64,000 nt of DNA. Origin: Campylobacter concisus (GTDB lineage Bacteria; Campylobacterota; Campylobacteria; Campylobacterales; Campylobacteraceae). The position numbers were made by a program, and so were the translations under genes. Below are positions 37,050 to 45,962 of this stretch, piece after piece. The stretch's first letter is position 1. Every line of letters starts with the position of its first letter. The notes beneath the pieces were generated by a model. The model did no database searches. It was given only the letters and a program-made list of their open reading frames with translations, and was not told the origin of the DNA. The DNA lies in contig NZ_PIQX01000006.1 of the NCBI RefSeq assembly GCF_003049085.1, forward strand, positions 1 to 64,000. The letters run 5' to 3'.

Positions 37050-37707
37050 CTCTAGGGTGGCTTATAGATACAAATAAGCCAGGCTTGGGAGCTTGGTCGA
37101 AGAACGGCTAAATAATCTAAAAATGGGTGAAATTTTACTGCGTGATGAGAGCAGGGCGCAAAGCGAGCTTTTAGGGCTTCAGGTAGCTACTTGCTCACCG
37201 ATGGGAGCGCTTATTTATGGGTGTGGTGGCATCGTGATGAATAGAGGTTGGCTGCGCCTGCTTGGTTCAGGATGCGAGCAGATGAAGTGTGGAATTTATA
37301 GCTTTAACCTTGGCAAAAGCTTTAGTGAGATAGGACATATATCTAGCTATTTGCTCGTGGCAAACGATATTTTGGGTAAAATTTTGCGCTAAATGGCGTA
37401 ACCTTTGGTGGCAAAGCCGGCAATGTCTTTTACTGCATGCCAGACAAGCGGCAAATGGGAAGATGCGCAGCTTGGCTACTCGCAGTTTTTATACTGGGCG
37501 ATATGCGGCGATATATCTAAATTTTATGAGCTTTACCACTAGGATGACTGGTTCGAGGATGTAAAAAATTTTAGCCTTGATAAGGTGATGTTTGCATTGC
37601 TGCCGATACTTTGGCAAGACACCAACGTAAGTCTAAGACTAAAAAATATGAAAAAGGATGATATTTTCATGAATGAATTTTTCAATTTTGTCTTCAAGGG
37701 CGTCTAG
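37050..37707 (+). pseudogene. DUF2625 family gene, broken
   Basis: Reading across frames reveals a DUF2625-type protein: LIDTNKPG-WEL, then (shifted) VEERLNNL...LLGLQVATCSPMGAL and GGIVMNRGWLRLLGSG, GKSFSEIGH, YLLVANDILG, then (shifted) GVTFGGKAGNVFYCMPDK, then (shifted) GKWEDAQLGYSQFLYWAICGDISKFYELY, a stop (TAG near 37541), DDWFEDVKNFSL, LPILWQD and the end at 37707. An extra G near 37090, a break near 37390 with stops, another shift near 37453 and the in-frame TAG mean at least three or four lesions. The longest intact piece is 37093-37392. The start codon is not clear. The family has no firm function. Confidence 0.75.
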
Positions 37708-38139
37708 TAAATTTATATGATACTTCCAGCAGATCCAAGAGTTTTGCTCTATCTTATTTAAATTTTAAAATTTCTTCATAATCTACTTAAGAGTGTTTAT
37801 AAAAAACAATTCTGAGCGCTAAAAAAGTAAAATTTATTTTATGTTTTTTAAGCCTTTCTTGATAAAAATTATCTATAAAATTTAAGAATTTTTATACTTG
37901 TAAGAAATTTTCTATTAAAAATTAACCTTATTTGCTACCTTGATAAAATCATATAATTTTATCCTTTATTTCGATATCTAATTAATTTATTAGATAATTA
38001 GAATTTAAAAATAGTTTATATTTTTATCTAAAAACTCAAAAATTTATATAAAATTTATACTTAAGATTATAATATTCAATCTCAAAAATTATGCTATAAA
38101 ATTAAAATAGTAATTTTAATAATCAAACTAGGAGGAGAG
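37708..38139 (+). promoter_or_regulatory. AT-rich regulatory region ahead of the TonB receptor
   Basis: A 432-base gene-free stretch, extremely AT-rich. Besides poly-A/T it contains three perfect 8-base dyads: GATAAAAT/ATTTTATC at 37942-37963 and TATCTAAT/ATTAGATA at 37975-37996, both with 6-base spacers, and ATTAAAAT/ATTTTAAT at 38101-38120 with a 4-base spacer. An extended -10 TGCTATAAA lies at 38092-38100, so the third dyad covers the expected transcription start. GGAGGAG at 38131-38137 is the ribosome site. Iron/heme control by a Fur-type repressor would fit such operators; no exact Fur box is present. Confidence 0.55.
38095..38100 (+). promoter_or_regulatory. Extended -10 element of the TonB receptor gene
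   Basis: TATAAA with upstream TGC, 40 bases before the ATG. The adjoining dyad at 38101-38120 would place a bound repressor across the start site. Confidence 0.5.
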
Positions 38140-40159
38140 ATGAGATTTAAGGGCTTATTTAAGCTCTCTCTTGCAGCAAGCGTGGCAGTTTGTGCAAACG
38201 CAGCAGACGAGAGCGTATTAAGCGGAGTTGAGGTAACAAGTAGCAGTGGCGGATACGGCGTTGATGACATCAAAATTTCAACTAGAAACGCTGGCCTAGT
38301 AAAAGACGTGATGAGAGATATTCCTGGTGTTTATGTTGGCGGAACAAACGGCATGAATCAAAAAATTTACATGAGGGGGCGTTAGCGATCGCGGTCTAAA
38401 TATCATGATAGATGGCGCGAAACAAAATGGAAATACATTTCACCACAACGCTGACTTGCTGATCGATCCAGATCTTATAAAAGCTGTTGATGTCGAGGTT
38501 GGCTCAAGATCAGTGGTAAATGGCTCAGGCACGCTTGGTGGTTCGGTCGCCTTTAAAACGGTGGACGCAAAAGATTTGCTAGAAAGTGGTGAGATTATTG
38601 GCGCAAAGATAAAGACAGGATACGCCTCAAACAACGACGAATTTTCGCAAGGTCTTATGATCTTTACTGCACCAGTTGAAGGGCTTGATTTTATAGCTGC
38701 TATTAATCACAAGGGCTACGACTGCGGCAAAAGCGGCAACAAAAGAAAGATAGGCGGCGACGGAAACGATCTTAGCTATCTTTTAAAGCTTGGTTATAGC
38801 TTCCTTGATGCACATAGAATTTCTATCTCAAGAGAACATAATGAATTTAAAGGCATGTATCCAATGAGAGCTGAGTTTGGCAGCTGGTATACTGGTCGAT
38901 TTCCTGTTGATAACCGCAAATACGAGCGTGATACGACAACGCTAAAATACGAGTATAAGCCTAGTGATCTTTTGAATTTGGAGGTAACGGCATATAATAC
39001 CGAGCACAAAAAAGATGACCCAGTCTTAAAAATTTTAGGCGTAAAGACAAACGGCATAAATGCAAAGGCTAAAAGTGTAGTAGAGAGCGGCGCTTTGACG
39101 CAGACATTTAGATATGGTGCTGAGTTTTATCAAAGTAAAAATTTTAACAAACCAGACAATCGCTACCCAGAAAAGGTAAATAACTACTCGATCTACGCAG
39201 AAGATGCGCTAAATTTTAGCTCGCTAACCGTTACTCCTGGCGTCAGATATACGCACCATGAGCTAAAAAGCTATGATGGCAGAGCTGGAAATGTAAAAAG
39301 CTACACCTATAAATTTAACGAATTTACCCCAGCGCTTGCGCTTGATTATGAAATTCTTAAAGGGCTTAACGCATTTGCAAGCTATGCGAGGGTCTTTAGA
39401 GGACCTGACGTCATGGAGTCGATGATGGCAAGCGGAATTAGCAGGGGCAGGGCACTAAACTGGGAGGCAAATAAAGATCTAAAAGCGACAACTGGCAACA
39501 GCTACGAAACTGGTCTTAAATACCATGGCGACATAAGTGAAGCTAGTTCATATAGCCTATCTGCAAAATACTTCATGACAAAATATAAAAATTTAATAGT
39601 TGATAACAACACAGCAAATGGAGCTTTAAAGAGGATAAACGCTGGCGGGGCTGATATAAGCGGCGTCGAGCTACTTGCAAGGCTAAATTTAGACGCACTA
39701 AGCCTAGCTGCTAGCTACACTCATCAAAAGGTAAAATATAGAAATAGGGTATTGACATCTTGTTCGGTGGGGGTTGTTGGGCCTTGCTATGCGACATCAA
39801 ACGTCATTGGCTACCGCGATCAAGGTGATAAATATACATTTAACGCCGAGTACGCATTTTCAAGGATCGATACGCTAATAGGCTACAACCTAATCTACTT
39901 TGCCTCAAAAAATACCATATCAGCTGGCGATAATAAAAATGTCAAGATGCCAAGCTACGCAGTTAGCGACATCTACGCTACCTATGCGCCAAGCAGCGGT
40001 AAATTTAAAGGTCTAGAGATAAATGCTGGAATTTATAACCTCTTTAACAAAGCCTATACTTCACAATCTCTGAGGGTAGCTACATATACAGGCAACTCAA
40101 ATACGATAGACTGGGAGCCAGGTAGAAATTTCAAAGTAAATGTCTCTTATAAATTTTAG
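38140..40159 (+). pseudogene. TonB-dependent heme/hemoglobin-type receptor, split by one frameshift
   Basis: An outer-membrane receptor reads in two pieces. Piece one (38140-38385) has a signal peptide (LAASVAVCANA), a start of plug DDIKISTRNAGLVKDVMRDIPGVYVGG and NQKIYMRG, then hits a stop. Piece two (38405-40159 from its first ATG) continues the plug with MIDGAKQNGNTFHHNADLLIDPDLIKAVDVEVG and GTLGGSVAF, then the beta-barrel to the terminal NVSYKF ending in Phe. Removing one G from the G5 run at 38375-38379 restores RGVSDRGLNIMIDG, joining the pieces perfectly. The plug matches the hemoglobin/heme receptor class. Everything else is intact, so the shift is either recent, a switch, or a sequence error. 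It has its own operator-rich promoter and a terminator. Confidence 0.8.
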
Positions 40160-40165
40160 CTTTAT

Positions 40166-40200
40166 GGCAAGGTGAAAGCCTTGCCAAATTTCACTTTTAC
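40166..40200 (+). terminator. Hairpin terminator after the TonB receptor
   Basis: GGCAAGG (40166-40172) pairs with CCTTGCC (40179-40185) around a 6-base loop, with a flanking T-A pair, followed by AAATTTCACTTTT. It begins 6 bases after the receptor stop. Confidence 0.65.
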
Positions 40201-40287
40201 ACAGCCTATTTTTCACACCTCGCTTTTTGCTGTTTGATTTAAATTTAATATAGTATCATTTGTGCAACTAAACTTTCAGGGGAGAAA

Positions 40288-41634
40288 ATGAGGCAAAAGC
40301 ACTTTGAAGTGGCAATTGTTGGAGCGGGCATTAGCGGGACGGCACTCTTTTACGAGTTGGCTGCATTTAGCGATATAAAAAAGGTCGCGCTTTTAGAAAA
40401 ATATGACGGCGTAGCGACGCTAAATTCAAGCGGCAAGGGCAACTCACAGACCATCCACTGCGGCGATATAGAGACAAACTACACGCTAGAAAAGGCAAAA
40501 AAGGTCTCGCAAGTGGCAAACATGCCAGTAAAATACGCTCTAAAATACAACTTAGAGGGCAAATATATGTTTGCTCATCAAAAGATGACGCTAGCCATCG
40601 GAGATGCCGAAGTAGAGCGCATCAAGGAGCGATATGATAGCTTTAAAGAGCTATTTGCTTATCTTGAAATTTATGACAAAGAGAAGTTAAAACAGATCGA
40701 GCCAAACGTCGTTTTTGACGCAAATGGCAATGAGAGGCCAGAAAGCATCATCGCCATAGGCACGCAAAATGGGCAGTTTACGACGATGGACTTTGGTGGC
40801 TTAGCAAACTCACTTGTGCAAAATGCGCTGAATTTAGGCGCAGATGGCTACGAGATCAGTCTAAACTCAGAAGTAACTGATATAAAAAAGGCGGGCGATA
40901 CATTTCACATAAAGATAAATGATGGCGAAGCGATCACTGCAAACTACGTTGTAGTAGATGCTGGAGGACACTCGCTATTTTTGGCTCATAAAATGGGTTA
41001 TGGGCTTCATCTTAGCACACTGCCCGTTGCTGGAAGCTTTTACTTTGCAAAAAAACGCCTACTAAACGGCAAAGTTTATATGGTGCAAAACGATAAGCTG
41101 CCATTTGCTGCGCTTCACGGCGACCCAGACATCCTAGCTAATGGAAACACTCGTTTTGGCCCAACAGCCCTAGTTATACCAAAACTAGAGAGATATCACG
41201 GCTGTTCAAGCTTTTTTGACTTTTGTAAATGCCTAAAATTTGATAAAAATGTCTTTGAAATCTTTACAAATCTCTTAAAAGATAGCGACATCAGATCTTA
41301 TATTTTAAGAAATTTCTTATTTGAAGTGCCATTTATCAATAAAAAAGAATTTGTAAAAGACGCTAGAAAGATCGTACCAAGCCTAAGTGAAAATGACCTA
41401 AGCTATGCTGTAAATTTTGGCGGCGTAAGGCCACAAGTTATCGACCGTAATAAAAAGTGCCTTGAGCTTGGCGAGGGCAAGATAAGCACAGGCGAGGGTA
41501 TAAGTTTTAATATGACTCCAAGCCCTGGGGCTACAAGTTGCTTTGAAATAGCAAGAACTGATATGATCGAAGCCTGTAAATTTTTAGGTAAAAATTTTAA
41601 CGAAGAGAAATTTAACGCCGAGTTTTTTGGGTAA
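40288..41634 (+). CDS. mqo: Malate:quinone oxidoreductase-like FAD enzyme
   Basis: The 448-residue FAD oxidoreductase has an N-terminal dinucleotide loop (AIVGAGISGTALFYEL), LLEKYDGVATLNSSGKGNSQTIHCGDIETNY as in the Campylobacter Mqo group, VVDAGGHSLFLAHKMGYG, and a C-terminal STGEGISFNMTPSPGATSCFEIA. The C. jejuni counterpart is annotated malate:quinone oxidoreductase, which feeds electrons from malate into the quinone pool at the inner membrane. Related 2-hydroxyacid oxidases share the fold, so substrate is less certain than family. Preceded by GGGGAG. Confidence 0.75.
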   Translation: MRQKHFEVAIVGAGISGTALFYELAAFSDIKKVALLEKYDGVATLNSSGKGNSQTIHCGDIETNYTLEKAKKVSQVANMPVKYALKYNLEGKYMFAHQKMTLAIGDAEVERIKERYDSFKELFAYLEIYDKEKLKQIEPNVVFDANGNERPESIIAIGTQNGQFTTMDFGGLANSLVQNALNLGADGYEISLNSEVTDIKKAGDTFHIKINDGEAITANYVVVDAGGHSLFLAHKMGYGLHLSTLPVAGSFYFAKKRLLNGKVYMVQNDKLPFAALHGDPDILANGNTRFGPTALVIPKLERYHGCSSFFDFCKCLKFDKNVFEIFTNLLKDSDIRSYILRNFLFEVPFINKKEFVKDARKIVPSLSENDLSYAVNFGGVRPQVIDRNKKCLELGEGKISTGEGISFNMTPSPGATSCFEIARTDMIEACKFLGKNFNEEKFNAEFFG

Positions 41635-41636
41635 AA

Positions 41637-42350
41637 ATGGGAGTGTTTGATATTTTTAAAAAAGGTGCGGATATGCCAAAAACAGCGCAACAAAGAAAAG
41701 ATGAGAGTATAAAAATTTTAAAAAAAGAGGGTGTGGCTGTGCTTGAGAGTCTGCCACTAAGGTATGACAATAGTGAAGTTACGCCAAGAAGCGTTGATGA
41801 GATCATTGCTCGTGCGGTTTGCTCATTTACGGCCATTATGTGTGCTTGCACTATCCGCGACAATGGACACCTAAGTGAAGATGAGATAGCTTGGGCTAAA
41901 GACTTTTTGGGCGATTTTTATGATGATTTAAGTGTAAAAGAAAAAGAGGTCGTAGAGGGAAGGGCTGATATAAATTCGGCTGTAAATATGGGCTGGAAGT
42001 ATGAGTCGCTTTGGATCTTGCTTTGGGTACTTGGTATTGCTGAAGATATCGGTAAGATGGATAAAATTTGCGACTGTCATTTTGTGATGGGTATCTTTAG
42101 AGAGGGTGGACTCAAAAACCGCTCAAAACCGCGCAGTTTGGATGAAATTTTAAACAAACTTGACCTAGTTTATCGCTACCACTGGGCGTGTGTGGATGCA
42201 AGGGTAAATGGCAAAAAGGTTGCTGGACTTGACGAAGAGATCGTTATGGAAAGACGTGCAGGGCTTGAGTGGTTATGTTGCAAAGGACAAGAAAATGATG
42301 ATATAAAGTCTGAATTTAACGCCTGGGACTACCCTGATCTAAATACGTAA
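41637..42350 (+). CDS. DUF4272 domain protein
   Basis: The 237-residue soluble protein carries the DUF4272 pattern: RKDESIKILKKEGVAVLESLPLRY, then the charged RSVDEIIARAVCSFTAIMCA helix and a Trp-rich core (MGWKYESLWILLWVLGI) ending with DYHW-like YRYHWACVDAR and ERRAGLEWL. No enzymatic residues are known for the family. It starts 2 bases after mqo, so the two are likely co-transcribed. An alternative start at M12 (ADMPKTAQ) is possible. Confidence 0.7.
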   Translation: MGVFDIFKKGADMPKTAQQRKDESIKILKKEGVAVLESLPLRYDNSEVTPRSVDEIIARAVCSFTAIMCACTIRDNGHLSEDEIAWAKDFLGDFYDDLSVKEKEVVEGRADINSAVNMGWKYESLWILLWVLGIAEDIGKMDKICDCHFVMGIFREGGLKNRSKPRSLDEILNKLDLVYRYHWACVDARVNGKKVAGLDEEIVMERRAGLEWLCCKGQENDDIKSEFNAWDYPDLNT

Positions 42351-42395
42351 ATTTACATTTTTGCACTAAAATAAGCCAAAAATGAAAGGAAAAAT

Positions 42396-43454
42396 ATGAA
42401 AATTTTAGTAACTGGAACAGCTGGATTTATAGGATTTCACCTTGCAAATGCCCTTGTGGCACGTGGCGATGAGGTTGTTGGGTATGACGTGATAAATGAC
42501 TATTACGACGTAAATTTAAAGCTTGCACGCCTAAAAACGGCTGGCTTTGAGACTAGCGAGATAGACTATGGCAAGCTTATCACCTCAAAAACGCATCCGA
42601 ATTTAAAATTTATAAAAGCAGATCTCGCTGATGAAAAGACGATGAAAGAGCTTTTTGCCAAAGAAAAATTTGACGTAGTGGTAAATTTAGCTGCACAAGC
42701 AGGCGTTCGCTACTCGCTCATAAACCCAAAAGCCTACATAGACAGCAATATCACGGGTTTTATGAACATCCTAGAGTGCTGCCGCCACAATGAGATCAAA
42801 AATTTAGTCTATGCAAGCTCTAGCTCGGTTTATGGCCTAAATGAGAACATGCCATTTTCTACGCACGAGGCGGTAAATCACCCTATAAGCCTCTACGCAG
42901 CGACTAAAAAGAGCAACGAGATGATGGCACACACTTATAGCCACCTATTTAATGTGCCAACGACTGGACTTCGCTTTTTTACGGTGTATGGACCATGGGG
43001 ACGCCCTGATATGGCGCTATTTTTGTTTGTTGATGCTGCGCTTAAAGATAAAACTATCGACGTCTTTAACTACGGCAAGATGAAGCGCGACTTTACCTAC
43101 GTGGACGACATCGTAAAGGGTATCATCAAGTGCATCGACAACCCTGCTAAGCCTAATCCAAACTGGGACGCAAAGCACCCAGATCCTGCCACTTCAAAAG
43201 CTCCTTTTAAGGTCTATAATATCGGCAACAACAGCCCAGTCGAGCTAATGGATTACATAAAAGCAGTTGAGATAAAGATCGGCCGTGAGATCAAGAAAAA
43301 TTTCTTCCCACTTCAAGCAGGCGACGTGCCAGCGACATTTGCTGATGTGAGCGATTTGGTGGCTGACTTTGACTACAAGCCAAATACAAAAGTAAACGAC
43401 GGCGTGGCTAAATTTGTCGAGTGGTACTGCGAGTTTTACGGAGTTAAGATTTAA
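42396..43454 (+). CDS. UDP-glucuronate 4-epimerase family protein (CapI-like)
   Basis: The 352-residue extended short-chain dehydrogenase has NAD loop GTAGFIGFHLA at 7-17, NDYYDVNLKLARL typical of the CapI/LspL group, SSSSVYG, and the Tyr-x3-Lys pair in SLYAATKKSNE, followed by FFTVYGPWGRPDMAL. Members convert UDP-glucuronate to UDP-galacturonate. With ugd 3 kb downstream, the locus can supply both uronic acids. AAAGGA precedes the ATG. Confidence 0.82.
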   Translation: MKILVTGTAGFIGFHLANALVARGDEVVGYDVINDYYDVNLKLARLKTAGFETSEIDYGKLITSKTHPNLKFIKADLADEKTMKELFAKEKFDVVVNLAAQAGVRYSLINPKAYIDSNITGFMNILECCRHNEIKNLVYASSSSVYGLNENMPFSTHEAVNHPISLYAATKKSNEMMAHTYSHLFNVPTTGLRFFTVYGPWGRPDMALFLFVDAALKDKTIDVFNYGKMKRDFTYVDDIVKGIIKCIDNPAKPNPNWDAKHPDPATSKAPFKVYNIGNNSPVELMDYIKAVEIKIGREIKKNFFPLQAGDVPATFADVSDLVADFDYKPNTKVNDGVAKFVEWYCEFYGVKI

Positions 43455-43463
43455 GGGACGCAG

Positions 43464-44042
43464 ATGAGGCGATGCGAATGGGCAAAAGGCGAGCTTGATA
43501 TAGCTTACCACGATAACGAGTGGGGCAAAGTCGTAAAAGAAGATAGAAAATTTTTCGAAATGATAGTTTTGGAAGGCTTTCAGGCGGGACTTTCGTGGCA
43601 TGGAGTGCTTCAAAAAAGAGAGGCCATGAGAGAGGCGTTTGATGGCTTTGATCCAGAGAAGATCAAGCTTTACGGCGAGGCTGAGATAGCGAAATTTATG
43701 CAAAATGAGAGGCTGATCCGTAATAGATTAAAACTAAAATCACTCGCTATAAATGCCCTTGCATTTTTATCCGTAACGCAAGAATTTGGTAGCTTTTATG
43801 ACTATCTTTGGGGATATTTGTTAAGAAAATTTGACCCAAAATTTGACGGCAAGCAGATCATAAATCACTATCAAGATATCAAACAAGTGCCAGCCACTAC
43901 GCCGATGTCTGATTTTGTGGCAAAGGAGCTAAAAAAGCGAGGGTTTAAATTTTTAGGCTCTGTTAGCACCTATGCATTTTTGCAAAGTGTGGGCATTGTA
44001 GACGATCATATGGATTATTGCTTTTGCAAGGCAAAAGCTTGA
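43464..44042 (+). CDS. tag: DNA-3-methyladenine glycosylase I
   Basis: Base-excision repair enzyme removing 3-methyladenine. The 192-residue protein starts with RRCEWAKGELDIAYHDNEWG (zinc-binding Cys and substrate pocket), continues FEMIVLEGFQAGLSWHGVLQKRE and NRLKLKSLAINA, and ends with GFKFLGSVSTYAFLQSVGIVDDH and a Cys-containing tail. It overlaps the secreted ligase gene by 4 bases. A repair pair set within sugar-nucleotide genes is unusual placement. Confidence 0.92.
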   Translation: MRRCEWAKGELDIAYHDNEWGKVVKEDRKFFEMIVLEGFQAGLSWHGVLQKREAMREAFDGFDPEKIKLYGEAEIAKFMQNERLIRNRLKLKSLAINALAFLSVTQEFGSFYDYLWGYLLRKFDPKFDGKQIINHYQDIKQVPATTPMSDFVAKELKKRGFKFLGSVSTYAFLQSVGIVDDHMDYCFCKAKA

Positions 44043-44890
44043 TTAGAATATTTTTTGCGGTTTTACTCCTTTTAAATTTTGCATTTTCTCTTGATTTGCT
44101 GCGCCTTAGCGAGTATAAAGATCAAAATGTCTCAGGCTGGCTAGCTAGCGAAAAGCTTGATGGCGTGCGTGCCTACTGGGACGGAGAGAATTTACTCTCA
44201 AGGCAAGGCAAAAGGCTGAATGCGCCGCTAAGTTTTACTAAAAATTTCCCAAAATTTGCACTCGATGGCGAGCTTTACGCAAAGGAGCTTAAATTTGAAG
44301 AAATTCAAGCAATAGTGATGGATAAGTTGCCCGATGAAAAAGCTTGGCATAGGCTAAAATTTCATATTTTTGATGTGCCCGAGGCAAATGGTGGCTTGCT
44401 TGACCGTCTTGAAGTTTTAGCTAAATTTCTAAAAAATGAGCCAAATGAAAATTTGATGATCATAAAACAGATAAAAATGCGAGATAACGCTCAGTTTTTG
44501 AAATTTACTGAAAGTATCATCGCAAAAGGCGGCGAGGGAGCAGTCGTGCGCGAGCCAAATGCGCCATACGAGAGAAAACGAAGCAAAAATGCACTGAAAT
44601 TTAAAAAATTTAAAGATGCCGAGTGTGAAGTAATCGCTATAAATAAAGGTAGCGGCAAATATGCAAAATTTATTGGCTCGCTTACATGCAAAGCGCTTGG
44701 TGGCAAGCAGGGTGAAGAAAAATCTGGTGAGCCAAAATCTGGCACTATCTTTAAAATAGGCTCTGGACTAAGCGATGAAAAGCGCCGAAATCCCCCAAAG
44801 ATAGGCTCCATAATCACATATAAATTTCAAAATTTAACCTCTAACGGCAAGCCAAGATTTCCTATATTTTTGAGGGTTAGAGAGGATTAA
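44039..44890 (+). CDS. Periplasmic ATP-dependent DNA ligase (LigE-type)
   Basis: The 283-residue minimal ATP-dependent ligase has a signal peptide (residues 1-17, RIFFAVLLLLNFAFS). The nucleotidyl lysine Lys39 lies in SEKLDGVR; LDGELYAKEL, HIFDVPE, GGEGAVVREP and NALKFKKFKD are ligase motifs III to V, and the OB fold follows (LTCKALGGK, TYKFQNLT). Such short ligases with export signals occur in Neisseria, Haemophilus and C. jejuni and are thought to seal nicks in DNA in the periplasm, possibly incoming DNA. I chose TTG at 44039, which makes a TTGA overlap with tag and has AAGG upstream; a TTG at 44018 is also in frame. Confidence 0.82.
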   Translation: MIRIFFAVLLLLNFAFSLDLLRLSEYKDQNVSGWLASEKLDGVRAYWDGENLLSRQGKRLNAPLSFTKNFPKFALDGELYAKELKFEEIQAIVMDKLPDEKAWHRLKFHIFDVPEANGGLLDRLEVLAKFLKNEPNENLMIIKQIKMRDNAQFLKFTESIIAKGGEGAVVREPNAPYERKRSKNALKFKKFKDAECEVIAINKGSGKYAKFIGSLTCKALGGKQGEEKSGEPKSGTIFKIGSGLSDEKRRNPPKIGSIITYKFQNLTSNGKPRFPIFLRVRED

Positions 44891-44937
44891 ATTTTATTCA
44901 AAAGCCTTGCTTTACTTTTGCTTTACTCTATTTTTGA

Positions 44938-44943
44938 TAAAAT
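44938..44943 (+). promoter_or_regulatory. -10 element for galE and the downstream glycan operon
   Basis: TAAAAT preceded by TTTTTGA, about 28 bases before the galE TTG, in an 80-base gap after the ligase gene. From here on genes are nearly gapless to the window end, so this may drive much of the N-glycan locus. Confidence 0.45.
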
Positions 44944-44970
44944 TAACCACTTTTTATGAAAGGCTTAAAC

Positions 44971-45954
44971 TTGAAAATTTTAGTAACAGGTGGTGCTGGA
45001 TACATCGGCAGCCACGTAGTAAAAGCACTTTTAAAGCAAGGCAAAGATGAGATAACCATTATCGACAATCTTTGCAAGGGTTCACAAAAAGCACTTGAGG
45101 CGCTTCAAAAAATCGGAAATTTTAAATTTATAAACGCAAATTTAGAAGATGATCTAAGTGAAATTTTTGAAAGTGGCAAATTTGATGCGATCATCCATTT
45201 TGCAGCGTTTATAGAGGTTTTTGAGAGTATGAGCGAGCCGCTAAAATACTATCTAAACAACACCGCAAACGTCGCAAGGGTGCTAAGATATGCAAAAGCT
45301 TACAATGTAAATAAATTTATATTTAGCTCAACTGCTGCAGTTTATGGCGAGCCAGACGTGGCGGAGGTGAGCGAAACAACGCCTACAAACCCGATAAATC
45401 CATACGGCAGAAGCAAGCTCATGAGCGAGCAGATCATCAAAGACTACGCCGCTTCAAATGAAAATTTCAAATTTGCGATTTTGCGCTATTTTAACGTGGC
45501 AGGTGCAGACGAAGAGGGACTTATCGGTCAAAACTATCCAAATGCCACGCACCTTATCAAGGTGGCTGTGCAAACTATACTTGGTAAGCGCGAGAGCATG
45601 GGCATCTTTGGCGATGACTACGCGACAAAAGATGGCACATGTGTAAGAGACTACATTCACGTTAGTGACCTAGCAGATGCTCACATCAGTGCGCTAGAGT
45701 ATATCAGCCAAAATGGAAGTGAAACTTTTAACGTGGGATATGGCAGAGGATTTAGCGTAAAAGAGGTCATCGAAACTGCAAAAAAAGTAAGCGGAGTAAA
45801 TTTTAAAGTGCTAAATGCGCCAAGAAGGGACGGCGACCCAGCTATCCTTATCTCAAACGCAAGCAAACTACGCTCGCTAACAAGCTGGAAGCCAAAAAGA
45901 GACGATCTAGCGCTCATCATAAAAACTGCCCTTGAGTGGGAAAAGAAAATTTAA
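44971..45954 (+). CDS. galE: UDP-glucose/UDP-GlcNAc 4-epimerase
   Basis: The 327-residue extended short-chain dehydrogenase has VTGGAGYIGSH NAD loop at the start, FAAFIEVFESMSEPLKYY, FSSTAAVYG and the Tyr-x3-Lys pair in NPYGRSKLMSE, then ILRYFNVAGADEEG. In C. jejuni the counterpart (GalE/Gne) makes UDP-Gal and UDP-GalNAc for N-glycan and LOS. I start at TTG 44971 because AAAGG sits 5 bases ahead and the length then equals that protein; an ATG at 44956 is in frame but would contain the ribosome site. Context at the head of the pgl-type operon supports the N-glycan role. Confidence 0.88.
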   Translation: MKILVTGGAGYIGSHVVKALLKQGKDEITIIDNLCKGSQKALEALQKIGNFKFINANLEDDLSEIFESGKFDAIIHFAAFIEVFESMSEPLKYYLNNTANVARVLRYAKAYNVNKFIFSSTAAVYGEPDVAEVSETTPTNPINPYGRSKLMSEQIIKDYAASNENFKFAILRYFNVAGADEEGLIGQNYPNATHLIKVAVQTILGKRESMGIFGDDYATKDGTCVRDYIHVSDLADAHISALEYISQNGSETFNVGYGRGFSVKEVIETAKKVSGVNFKVLNAPRRDGDPAILISNASKLRSLTSWKPKRDDLALIIKTALEWEKKI

Positions 45955-45962
45955 GGATAAGT

